Made by a program: the position numbers and the translations under genes. A stretch of 64,000 nt of DNA from Cyclobacteriaceae bacterium (GTDB lineage Bacteria; Bacteroidota; Bacteroidia; Cytophagales; Cyclobacteriaceae). The stretch is from NCBI GenBank assembly GCA_016787645.1, contig JAEUUF010000013.1, positions 186,001 through 250,000 of the forward strand. Direction: 5' to 3'. Of this stretch, positions 53,378-60,597 are shown in pieces. The notes beneath the pieces are model-generated. The model had not been told where the DNA came from, did not search any database, and saw nothing but the letters and a program-made list of their open reading frames with translations. Within the stretch, counting starts at the first letter, position 1. Each line of letters opens with the position of its first letter.

Positions 53378-53776
53378 TTAGTCTCTGTTACGAAACTTGC
53401 TTCCTTTCATCTCCGATTCTTTGAGGTAGTTGATTAGCCTCTTGATGAGATAACTGATTTGATTTAGTTCAGCCATGATTCGTTCATACTCCGCTCCCGA
53501 AGTGTAATTTCTGTCGAACATGCGGTACCACTGGGATCTGGCTTCGCCCGCGGAAGCCTTGGATATAAATAGAAATTGAATGAATTCCTTGTTGCCATCG
53601 CGCTCAAAGCCCTCCGCAATATTATCCATGATGGAGCCCATTGACTTGTTTATCTGATCCTTCAAAGAGAAGTCATAGCGCACCGGTTCCCGCTGGGTAA
53701 CCAGGAATATCTCATGCGCCAACCGTCGTGCCAATTGCCAGGACCTAATATCCTCAAATCGTTCTATTGCAGCCAT
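53378..53776 (-). CDS. Four-helix-bundle protein (23S rRNA intervening-sequence protein family)
   Basis: A 132-residue, almost all-helical protein. The start ERFEDIRSWQLARRLAHEIFLVT and the central SLKDQINKSMGSIMDNIAEGFERDGNKEFIQFLFISKASAGEARSQ are the family hallmark (TIGR02436-like). These proteins are encoded in 23S rRNA insertions in some bacteria and widely elsewhere; they are related to the Avd protein of diversity-generating retroelements. No reverse transcriptase or rRNA is in this window. The gene is bracketed by oppositely oriented 9-bp repeat arrays. Role in the locus unknown; it may be a passenger. Confidence 0.87.
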   Translation of the reverse strand: MAAIERFEDIRSWQLARRLAHEIFLVTQREPVRYDFSLKDQINKSMGSIMDNIAEGFERDGNKEFIQFLFISKASAGEARSQWYRMFDRNYTSGAEYERIMAELNQISYLIKRLINYLKESEMKGSKFRNRD

Positions 53777-53875
53777 ACTTAACTTGTGATGTCAATAACA
53801 AGCTAAGCTCACGATCCCAATAGATGCCTGGATCAGACCACCGGAAAACCTGACGACTTTCACCCCACCCCAAAA

Positions 53876-53947
53876 CCCTGTAACCTCAGAAACTCTGGGA
53901 ACTTTTGAAACCGCTGGAACCCCTGGAACTTTTGGAACCTCAGGAAC
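53876..53947. repeat. Eight tandem 9-bp units (GTTCCAAAG type), reverse orientation
   Basis: Exactly eight 9-base units on the plus strand read CCCTGTAAC, CTCAGAAAC, TCTGGGAAC, TTTTGAAAC, CGCTGGAAC, CCCTGGAAC, TTTTGGAAC and CTCAGGAAC. They are the reverse complement of the GTTCC-type unit. The array fills the gap upstream of the four-helix-bundle gene and stops 8 bases before the UpxY stop codon. Confidence 0.87.
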
Positions 53948-53954
53948 TTAGCCC

Positions 53955-54458
53955 TCAGACCTTCCTTACAACCAATGGCTTTACTTCGACCCGCATAGCG
54001 CGTCCCAACGCCTGGAGCACCACAATAAACTTCCCACTCCCCTTGCCCTCCACCTGGCCAATTAGACCCTTTAGGGGGCCGTCCATTACCTCGACTTGTT
54101 CACCCACCTCGATGGAATCGGCCGGCAGGTCTTCAATAAGGAGACCTGTCTCAATAAACCGTACGATGGTCTCGTACTCTTTTGGTTGTAACTCGGCGGG
54201 CTTGTCGTTATAACGGATAGCCCAGGCCACCCCGGGCACCTGGAGAACTTCCTCGGCGCGGTGATAGGGAATCTTCACAAAGATGTATGAGTTGAACAGC
54301 GGCACCTCCACCTTCTTCTTGCGGTCGCTCCATTGGCGGAAGACCTTCTGCATGGGAAGGAAGACATCGAAACCGCGACGTACCAAGACATCACGGACTT
54401 TTTTTTCGTGCCTGCTCTTCGTGTAGAATACCAGCCAGGGAATCTTGGGGGTGCTCAT
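53955..54458 (-). CDS. UpxY-family transcription antiterminator (NusG-like)
   Basis: A 167-residue NusG paralogue. The NGN domain spans PWLVFYTKSRHEKKVRDVLVRRGFDVFLPM to about residue 100 (with PLFNSYIFVKI). The KOW domain is GEQVEVMDGPLKGLIGQVEG near residues 118-140. In Bacteroides, UpxY proteins at the start of capsule operons let RNA polymerase read through the long operon. Here it is the first gene of about 51 kb of minus-strand polysaccharide genes, which fits that role. An A8 run lies near codon 18. Confidence 0.9.
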   Translation of the reverse strand: MSTPKIPWLVFYTKSRHEKKVRDVLVRRGFDVFLPMQKVFRQWSDRKKKVEVPLFNSYIFVKIPYHRAEEVLQVPGVAWAIRYNDKPAELQPKEYETIVRFIETGLLIEDLPADSIEVGEQVEVMDGPLKGLIGQVEGKGSGKFIVVLQALGRAMRVEVKPLVVRKV

Positions 54459-54554
54459 GGGATGTTCGAGCGAAAATTAGGCAAAAGGAGTCGAAGGTCT
54501 ACTGTCCAGATTTGCAGTCTATTGATAGCAGAGCTAAACCTTCGAGCAAGCGGA

Positions 54555-54639
54555 GGTGACCACCGCAAAGGCGCAACGACGCCAAGTGCCGCAAAGTCCT
54601 TGGCGCATCTTTGCGACTCCGCGCCTCGGCGGTGTTTAC
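54555..54639. repeat. Dispersed inverted repeat, ACCACCGCAAAGG type (copy B)
   Basis: The left arm (54555-54596) reads GTGACCACCGCAAAGGCGCA and onward; the right arm (54599-54639) is an approximate reverse complement ending GGCGGTGTTTAC. The arms nearly touch, so it could fold as one long imperfect hairpin. It lies in the divergent gap between UpxY and the penicillin-acylase gene. Copy A is at 197-302. Confidence 0.75.
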
Positions 54640-54664
54640 AGTCACTACATCAGAAGGAACAAGC

Positions 54665-54672
54665 TATCTTTG
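54665..54672 (+). promoter_or_regulatory. Candidate -7 promoter box for the penicillin-acylase gene
   Basis: TATCTTTG matches TAnnTTTG exactly, 43 bases before the ATG at 54716, giving a predicted leader of about 37 bases. No convincing TTG at -33. Confidence 0.4.
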
Positions 54673-54715
54673 ACACCGTCGCTCCGCAAACTATATTCGA
54701 ACCACAATCTCCGCC

Positions 54716-57148
54716 ATGAAATACCTCAAAATCTCAATCCCACTCCTTCTCACCCTCGCCTTGGTCTACGTCCTCAACCGGTCGTGGAACTTCGGCGCTC
54801 CTATCCCACCGCTGGGCAAATTTCTCGATCCCTTCCACGGCTTCTGGCAGAATGCGGAAACGGGGAAGGTGAAAGACGGGGAACTGAACCTTGCCGGACT
54901 GAAAGACAAAGTCACCGTGGTGTACGACAGCGCGCGGATTCCGCACATCTTCGCGCAGAACGATGAGGACCTCTATTTTGCCCAAGGCTACATCACCGCC
55001 ATCGACCGGCTGTGGCAGATGGAATTCCAGACGCACGCCGCGGCCGGAAGGGTGTCGGAGATCCTGGGGAATGTGGCGCTCGATTATGACCGCCGGCAGC
55101 GCAGGCTCGGTATGGTGTATGGTGCACAAAATGGACTCGAGTCGATGTCGAAAGATCCCATCAGCAAAATGACCGTCGATGCCTATACGGCCGGGATTAA
55201 CGCTTATATCGCTACACTGTCTTACGAAGATCTCCCGTTCGAATACAAACTGTTGGACTACTCACCCGAGAACTGGTCGAACCTGAAGTGCGCGCTGCTG
55301 CTCAAGAGCATGGCACAGACGCTCAACATGTCGGACAAAGACATGGAGATCACCAATGCGCTGAAACTCTATGGCAAAGATGTCATCGATATCCTCTACC
55401 CCGACCAGGAACCAGTGAGCGATCCCATCGTGGAAAGACCTGGCCAATGGAAATTCAAGTCGCCACTCTCGGACAGTATACCGCTCGCTGTACCCACCGA
55501 ACTCATCGCTGCCCGACCTTACGAGAAACCTTCACCGGATGTAGGCAGCAACAACTGGGCAGTGAGCGGAAGCAAGACGGCATCAGGTGCTCCCATCCTT
55601 TGCAGCGACCCTCACCTCAACTTATCCTTGCCATCGATCTGGTACGCCATTCACCTCAATGCTCCGGGCATCAATACGATGGGTGTTTCACTTCCAGGCT
55701 CGCCTGCCGTGATCATCGGCTTCAATGACTCCATCGCCTGGGCCATGACCAACGCCCAGCGCGACCTGGTGGATTGGTATCAAATTCAGTTCAAGGACGC
55801 CGGGAAGAACGAGTACATGAGTGACGGCGCCTGGAAGCCTTCGCGTAAAGTGATCGAAACATTCAACGTGAAAGGTGGCAAACCGTTTGTCGACACCGTC
55901 ACTTACACGCACCACGGTCCCGTGCTCTACGATGAAAGCTTCCACGGCGAAAACGAGCGTGCTCACTATGCCTTCCGCTGGATCGCCCATGATCCCTCGG
56001 AGGAAGTGATCACCTTCTACAAGCTCAACCGCGCGAAGAACCACGCTGGGTACATAGAAGCGCTGGACTACTACTCCAGCCCGGCCCAGAACATTGTCTT
56101 CGCCTCGGCGGCCGGCGATGTGGCCATGCGCATCCAAGGCAAGTATCCTGTACGTCGCAAAAACGAAGGGCGTTTTGTTCTCGATGGCAGCAAGACTTCC
56201 ACGGAGTGGCAAGCGTACATTCCCAACGAGCAGAACGTAATGGACAAGAATCCGGCACGTGGCTTCGTAAGCTCCGCCAACCAGTACCCGGTCGATTTCA
56301 CCTATCCTTATTATGTGACCGCCAGTTCATGGGAAGCGTACCGCAACCGCCGCATCAACCAGGTATTGGCAGCCTCCTCGAATGTCACCATGCAGGATAT
56401 GATCAAGCTGCAGCACGACAACTTCAACCAGCGTGGCGCAGACGCGTTGCCCATCTTCCTTCCACACCTGGATCCTTCCACCTTCAATGAAAAGGAAAAG
56501 GAAGCCTACGAACACCTGAAAAAGTGGGACTTCTACAACAATCCCGAATCAGAAGACGCGCCGTACTTCGCCGCCTGGTGGCAGCAACTGATGCCGATGG
56601 TCTGGGATGAAATGGACAGCGCCCATGTCGCCATGCAGTATCCCACTGGCTTCAACACCATTCAACTCATCAAGACGCAGCCCAATTTTTCATTCTTCGA
56701 CCTTGTTGCTACACCGGAGAAAGAAACGGCTACCGACATCCTGAGAAAATCGTTCAGCGCCTCCGTCAAGTTCATCGAAGATTGGAAGACCCGGAAAAAC
56801 GAAAGTCTCACCTGGGGTAACTACAAGGACAGTTATATCGGGCACCTGCTGCGGCAGAAGGCGTTGAACATTCCCGTCCGCAGCAGCGGTGGCGGCTCGG
56901 CGGTAGTCAACGCGCATACGCAAACTCACGGACCGTCCTGGAGAATGGTAGTGAGCCTGGAGAAGTCGGGCGTGAAAGCCATCGGCGTGTATCCCGGCGG
57001 CCAAAGCGGTAACCCGGGCAGTCCTTATTATGCCAACATGGTAGAGCCCTGGGCACACGCAAAGTACTACACCTTGAGGCTCGCGACGAGTCCTGAACAG
57101 CTCACTGGTTACCAGTCCTCCACCACCCAATTAACTCCCTCGAAATGA
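54716..57148 (+). CDS. Penicillin acylase family protein (Ntn hydrolase)
   Basis: An 810-residue precursor-type hydrolase. An N-terminal hydrophobic segment (residues 4-20) targets it to the cell envelope. The A-chain region carries VVYDSARIPHIFAQNDEDLYFAQGY. The autocatalytic cleavage site and nucleophile are at Ser278 in VGSNNWAVSGSKTASG, and downstream SDPHLNLSLPSIWYAIHL is the usual B-chain motif. Family members cleave amide bonds in beta-lactams, acyl-homoserine lactones or acyl amino acids; the substrate cannot be told from sequence. Quorum-signal or lipopeptide turnover are possible roles. Confidence 0.93.
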   Translation: MKYLKISIPLLLTLALVYVLNRSWNFGAPIPPLGKFLDPFHGFWQNAETGKVKDGELNLAGLKDKVTVVYDSARIPHIFAQNDEDLYFAQGYITAIDRLWQMEFQTHAAAGRVSEILGNVALDYDRRQRRLGMVYGAQNGLESMSKDPISKMTVDAYTAGINAYIATLSYEDLPFEYKLLDYSPENWSNLKCALLLKSMAQTLNMSDKDMEITNALKLYGKDVIDILYPDQEPVSDPIVERPGQWKFKSPLSDSIPLAVPTELIAARPYEKPSPDVGSNNWAVSGSKTASGAPILCSDPHLNLSLPSIWYAIHLNAPGINTMGVSLPGSPAVIIGFNDSIAWAMTNAQRDLVDWYQIQFKDAGKNEYMSDGAWKPSRKVIETFNVKGGKPFVDTVTYTHHGPVLYDESFHGENERAHYAFRWIAHDPSEEVITFYKLNRAKNHAGYIEALDYYSSPAQNIVFASAAGDVAMRIQGKYPVRRKNEGRFVLDGSKTSTEWQAYIPNEQNVMDKNPARGFVSSANQYPVDFTYPYYVTASSWEAYRNRRINQVLAASSNVTMQDMIKLQHDNFNQRGADALPIFLPHLDPSTFNEKEKEAYEHLKKWDFYNNPESEDAPYFAAWWQQLMPMVWDEMDSAHVAMQYPTGFNTIQLIKTQPNFSFFDLVATPEKETATDILRKSFSASVKFIEDWKTRKNESLTWGNYKDSYIGHLLRQKALNIPVRSSGGGSAVVNAHTQTHGPSWRMVVSLEKSGVKAIGVYPGGQSGNPGSPYYANMVEPWAHAKYYTLRLATSPEQLTGYQSSTTQLTPSK

Positions 57149-57486
57149 ACTTCCTGAAACAACTCGTTGCCACTGCGCTGCTGTGCCTGGCGCTGCAATA
57201 TTTCTTTCCCTGGTGGACCCTCGTGATCGGCGCCTTTGCCGCCAGCTATTGGGCGGGGAACAAAGCGTTCATGGCCTTCCTGGCGGGATTCCTCGGCGTG
57301 GCGCTGTTATGGTTGGTTGCCGCCCTGGTGATTGACCTGCAGACGCAATCCATCCTCACGGATAAAGTCGCACAACTGTTCCCGACGAAGACGCCGGCAC
57401 TATTGTTATTATTGACTGCGATAGTTGGCGGTTTGCCGGCGGGATTTGCGGGGATGACGGGGGCAATCGCCTCACCCCGCCACTGA
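57145..57486 (+). CDS. Small integral membrane protein of unknown function
   Basis: A 113-residue protein with about four hydrophobic segments (LVATALLCLALQYFFPWW, VIGAFAASYWAG, FMAFLAGFLGVALLWLVAALVI, LLLLLTAIVGGLPAGFAGM). I do not recognise a named family. Its ATG overlaps the stop of the penicillin-acylase gene (ATGA), so the two are translationally coupled and may function together. Confidence 0.75.
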   Translation: MNFLKQLVATALLCLALQYFFPWWTLVIGAFAASYWAGNKAFMAFLAGFLGVALLWLVAALVIDLQTQSILTDKVAQLFPTKTPALLLLLTAIVGGLPAGFAGMTGAIASPRH

Positions 57487-57523
57487 GGCGGGCAGGCTCG
57501 ACCTCGCTAACGCTCGGCCATTG

Positions 57524-57844
57524 TTATTGCGATATCCCGACCCTAGTCGGGAGCCGGGACAGGGCGAGGTCGTCCCAGTTCGGATTCAACGCATTAATCA
57601 GTTTCTCTTTCCTCCACCTGGGACCCGCTTTTAACTGCTTCTCCCGGGCAATGGCATCAACAATGGAATCGAATTCCTCGATGTAAACCAGGCGGTCTAC
57701 ATTGTAGCGGGCACTGAAGCTCGTGGTATAGAACTTGGTCTTGTGCTTCCTCATTCGGCCTTCGAGGTCGGATGTAACCCCCACATACAGCACCGTCCGC
57801 CGACTGTTGCTCATGATATAAACATAACCCCTCTTCTTTCCCAT
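57524..57844 (-). CDS. GIY-YIG nuclease family protein
   Basis: A 106-residue single-domain GIY-YIG protein of the UPF0213/YhbQ-like type. The motif appears as GYVYIMSN...RTVLYVGVTSDLEGRMRKHK, with RYNVDRLVYIEEFDSIVDAIAREKQLKAGPRWRKEKLINALNPNW following; the R-H-K and E residues of the active site are present. The last residues (SRLPTRVGISQ) are encoded by a palindromic repeat into which the frame runs. The ATG at 57844 is chosen as the family start. These small nucleases are frequent in Bacteroidota and are often next to dispersed repeats, as here. Confidence 0.86.
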   Translation of the reverse strand: MGKKRGYVYIMSNSRRTVLYVGVTSDLEGRMRKHKTKFYTTSFSARYNVDRLVYIEEFDSIVDAIAREKQLKAGPRWRKEKLINALNPNWDDLALSRLPTRVGISQ

Positions 57845-57933
57845 GCCCGAACCTACTCGGATGCATCCTGCTTCGGTACCGGCAAGTTCAATTAGTCCCG
57901 CTTTCAATACACCCCACCCCCATCAAAGCAAGA

Positions 57934-58267
57934 GTCATTGCGAGGCCCGCTTCGGGCCGAAGCAATCCCGTCCCACCACCAGTAGAGTAATAAAGAGTCC
58001 CCCTTTGATCGAAGACGGGATTGCTTCGCCTCACCCGTCGCGCTGAACGGCCGGAGCTTTGTAGGAAATGATTTGGTGTTGAGTGGGATTGCTTTGGCCT
58101 CACCCGTCGCGCTGAACGGCCGGAGCTTTGTAGGAAATGATTTGGTGTTAAGCGGGATTGCTTCGCCTCACCCGTCGCGCTGAACGGCCGAAGCTTTGTA
58201 GGAAATGATTTGGTGTTGAGCGGGATTGCTTCGCCTCACCCCTTGAGGGGGTGAGGCTCGCAATGAC
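57934..58267. mobile_element. 334-bp composite palindromic element with inverted ends GTCATTGCGAG, possible MITE-like or REP-like element
   Basis: The left end begins GTCATTGCGAGGC and contains a hairpin (GGCCCG/CGGGCC, 57944-57958) followed by GAAGCAATCCCG. The right end is the inverse: GGGATTGCTTCG through CTCGCAATGAC (58222-58267). Each end is itself a small palindromic unit of a type widely dispersed in bacterial genomes. Between them is a three-copy tandem repeat (58017-58221). There is no ORF with a recognisable function. The gap 57845-58285 holds nothing else that I can support. Confidence 0.55.
58017..58221. repeat. Three tandem copies of a 68-69-bp repeat
   Basis: Copies at 58017-58084, 58085-58153 and 58154-58221 are nearly identical. 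Each begins GGGATTGCTT, contains CACCCGTCGCGCTGAACGG and ends TTGGTGTT with a few more bases. A fourth, truncated copy starts at 58222. Copy differences include TTCGCC against TTTGGCC and CCGGAG against CCGAAG. There are no unique spacers, so this is not CRISPR. Confidence 0.88.
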
Positions 58268-58285
58268 AAAGCCCGGAGGGCTTTG

Positions 58286-58359
58286 TCGGGGTGGCCAGAT
58301 TCGAACTGACGATCTCCTGCTCCCAAAGCAGGCGCGATACCGGGCTACGCTACACCCCG
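58286..58359 (-). tRNA. tRNA-Pro (TGG anticodon)
   Basis: On the minus strand the sequence folds as a cloverleaf: acceptor CGGGGTG with CACCCCG, anticodon stem CCTGC/GCAGG with loop TTTGGGA (anticodon TGG), and T-loop TTCGAAT. With the discriminator base A it is 74 nt. No CCA is encoded. Last in a three-tRNA cluster; a 7-bp stem hairpin AAAGCCC/GGGCTTT (58268-58284) follows directly. Confidence 0.95.
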
Positions 58360-58395
58360 TGCTTCGGCACCGACGAAAGGTCGGTACCTGGCAAG

Positions 58396-58469
58396 TGATC
58401 CGGCCGAGAGTCGAACTCGGAACCGTCAGCTTAGAAGGCTGATGCTCTATCCAGTTGAGCTACCGGACC
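58396..58469 (-). tRNA. tRNA-Arg (TCT anticodon)
   Basis: Minus strand: acceptor GGTCCGG pairs with CCGGATC (one G-U pair), D-arm GCTC..GAGC, anticodon stem TCAGC/GCTGA with loop CTTCTAA (anticodon TCT), and T-loop TTCGACT. Length 74 with discriminator A; no encoded CCA. Between tRNA-Ser and tRNA-Pro, same strand. Confidence 0.95.
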
Positions 58470-58600
58470 AATAACTCAATCCACCAGATCAATCATCGAT
58501 CACTGCTGTGGCGGACGTGCCCGCCATGATGCCATGATCGCTGCAAAAAACAATGCCCAACCAGGTCCTGAATCTTGCACGAAACCTGGACGGGCCGATG

Positions 58601-58689
58601 CGGAGAAGGGGGGATTCGAACCCCCGGTACGGTTTAACCCGTACGACAGTTTAGCAAACTGTTGGTTTCAGCCACTCACCCACTTCTCC
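58601..58689 (-). tRNA. tRNA-Ser (GCT anticodon)
   Basis: Minus strand: acceptor GGAGAAG/CTTCTCC, anticodon stem ACAGT/ACTGT around loop TTGCTAA (anticodon GCT), a long variable arm (TACGGGTTAAACCGTA) typical of class II tRNA, and T-loop TTCGAAT. Length 89 with discriminator G, as expected for serine. First gene of the tRNA cluster. Confidence 0.95.
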
Positions 58690-58698
58690 GAAGAGGCG

Positions 58699-58706
58699 CA
58701 AATATA
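58699..58706 (-). promoter_or_regulatory. Candidate -7 promoter box for the tRNA cluster
   Basis: On the minus strand TATATTTG matches TAnnTTTG exactly and lies 10 bases before the first base of tRNA-Ser, the expected position for a tRNA promoter. The -33 TTG is not obvious. Confidence 0.5.
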
Positions 58707-58804
58707 ACTGACGGGGAATACATTTCTAGGGCTGAATTCCCGAAGGATGGCATTTTTGCCCTGATTTGAAAGAAAACTTCAGGCTGCCCGTCCAAGCACC
58801 CATG

Positions 58805-60589
58805 TCACTCATGCATGAGTCGCTCCCGGTATTCAGAGAAGATCCGGGACTTGGATACAAAACCTAAATATTTCTCACCCTCCAGTACCGGCATGTTCCA
58901 GGCGCCGCTCTTATCAAACTTTTCCATCACTTCATTCATGTCTTCATCCAGTGAACACACTACCGTAGGCTTTCTCATCAGTTGTGCCGTGGTGAGCGTG
59001 TCATATAATTCCGTCTTGAACATGATTTCCCGGATATCTTCCAGCATAATGACGCCGGTCAATGCCCCCCCTTTGTCCACGACCGGGAATATATTCCGTT
59101 TTGACCTTGAGACCGCTTCCACTAATTGCCGAAGGGTCGCCTGATGGGAGACCGTCATAAAATCTTTCTCAATAAAATAACGAAGACGGAGCCCGGAGAG
59201 AACATTGATATCCTTAGTCACTGTTCTGAACTGGCTGGTGAGCGAAAATTTTTCCTCGTCGAGCGACTTGGGCTGGAGATACTTCGAGACCGCCGTGCTC
59301 AGGGCCGATACAATCATCAGCGGAATGATCAAGTCATAACCACCGGAAATCTCCGCGATCAGGAAGACGCCGGTAAGCGGTGAATGAAAAATCCCGGTCA
59401 ACACACCCGCCATGGCGACGAGGCAGAATTGCTCGGTGGGCAAGTCAATCCATCCGGCCAAATCAAATAAATAGGAGAAGGCGTATCCCAGGCAGGCTCC
59501 GACCAGGAGTGCTGGAGCAAAATTTCCGCCGTTACCTCCTGCATTGATGGTCAGAGAAACCGCGATGACCTTGATAAATGCCACCGCCAGAATCGCCCAT
59601 CCCAGCAGCTGCCGGGAATCCTGTAACCAGGGCATCACCGGGCTCCCGGTGAAAAGCGCCTCGGGCCGATCGTTGGCCAACGCAGATATGGAAGGATAGC
59701 CTTCCCCAAAAAGCGGCGGTGCCAGCAGTATCAACAAACCCAGCAATGCACTTCCCGCCAGCCATTTCACTCCATCCGGAAAACGTCGCGCCGTGAAGTA
59801 CCGCTCCGCCCGCACCGACGCCCGTATATAATAGACCGACAACAAGCCACACATCACACCCAGGATCAGGAAATAAGGAAGGATGTGGTAATCGAACGGT
59901 TTGTTGTGCCGGAAAGAGAAAAGGATACCATCCGAAAGAATAATCTGCGAACAGAGTGCACCGGTCGCCCCGGCAATCAACAACGGTATGAAGGCCGAAA
60001 TGCTGACATCCACTAGGAGCACTTCCAGCGCAAAGAGCACGCCGGCAATCGGCGCGTTGAATACCGTGGCGATGCCGCTGGCTGCCCCGCAAGCGAGCAA
60101 GAGTGTACGATCCTTGTAGCTGACGGGAAAGAACGATGCCAGTGTGGACCCTACCGCGGCCCCGGTTTGAACGATCGGCGACTCGAGACCGGCAGATCCT
60201 CCAAATCCAATGGTGAGCGCGCTGGTCGTAGCGTGGGTAAACGTTTCTTTGGCTGGCAACACCGATGACTTCTTGGCGATGGCTAACAGCACATGGGAAG
60301 TTCCCTTCTGAAGGGGTACGCGCAACACAAAACGAACCAGCAAGTAGGTAAGCAGGATACCCAAACCCGGTGATACCAGGTACACCCAGGAATAGTTTGC
60401 GCCCATGCCCTGAATACGGGTGTGTAAAAAGTGAACACACACTTTCATGGTTACAGCGGTAAGCCCGGTCCAAACGCCGACCACCACGGCACCCACCATG
60501 AGAAACTGTTTGTCAGAAAGTTTTCGAAACAGCCACGCCGGAATGAATTGGATACGTCGTTTTAATTTTCTCAGCGCGCGGAAGAACAT
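58805..60589 (-). CDS. ClC-family chloride channel/transporter with C-terminal CBS pair
   Basis: A 594-residue membrane protein with the ClC fold (residues about 25-450). Selectivity motifs are visible: GFGGSAGLESP with the gating glutamate, and GGNGGNFAPALLVGA (the GxFxP motif). Two CBS domains follow, KDFMTVSHQATLRQLVEAV..VVDKGGALTGVIMLEDI and AQLMRKPTVVCSLDEDMNEVM..EKYLGFVSKSRIF; they probably bind adenine nucleotides and regulate gating. ATG 60589 is chosen, 8 bases after the GH15 stop. Last gene of the trehalose operon, which suggests a part in osmotic or salt response. Confidence 0.92.
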   Translation of the reverse strand: MFFRALRKLKRRIQFIPAWLFRKLSDKQFLMVGAVVVGVWTGLTAVTMKVCVHFLHTRIQGMGANYSWVYLVSPGLGILLTYLLVRFVLRVPLQKGTSHVLLAIAKKSSVLPAKETFTHATTSALTIGFGGSAGLESPIVQTGAAVGSTLASFFPVSYKDRTLLLACGAASGIATVFNAPIAGVLFALEVLLVDVSISAFIPLLIAGATGALCSQIILSDGILFSFRHNKPFDYHILPYFLILGVMCGLLSVYYIRASVRAERYFTARRFPDGVKWLAGSALLGLLILLAPPLFGEGYPSISALANDRPEALFTGSPVMPWLQDSRQLLGWAILAVAFIKVIAVSLTINAGGNGGNFAPALLVGACLGYAFSYLFDLAGWIDLPTEQFCLVAMAGVLTGIFHSPLTGVFLIAEISGGYDLIIPLMIVSALSTAVSKYLQPKSLDEEKFSLTSQFRTVTKDINVLSGLRLRYFIEKDFMTVSHQATLRQLVEAVSRSKRNIFPVVDKGGALTGVIMLEDIREIMFKTELYDTLTTAQLMRKPTVVCSLDEDMNEVMEKFDKSGAWNMPVLEGEKYLGFVSKSRIFSEYRERLMHE

Positions 60590-60597
60590 AGCATCTT

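Noticed and set aside
53378-53776. Diversity-generating retroelement (Avd-like four-helix protein)
   Set aside because: No reverse transcriptase, template repeat or variable repeat was seen within the window; the protein fits the general four-helix-bundle family.
58017-58240. CRISPR-like repeat array
   Set aside because: Units of 68-69 bp follow each other without unique spacers, and no cas gene is present.
58268-58284. Intrinsic terminator after tRNA-Pro
   Set aside because: The AAAGCCC/GGGCTTT hairpin is well placed but is followed by GTCATTGCGAG rather than a T-run, so it is noted only in the tRNA entry.
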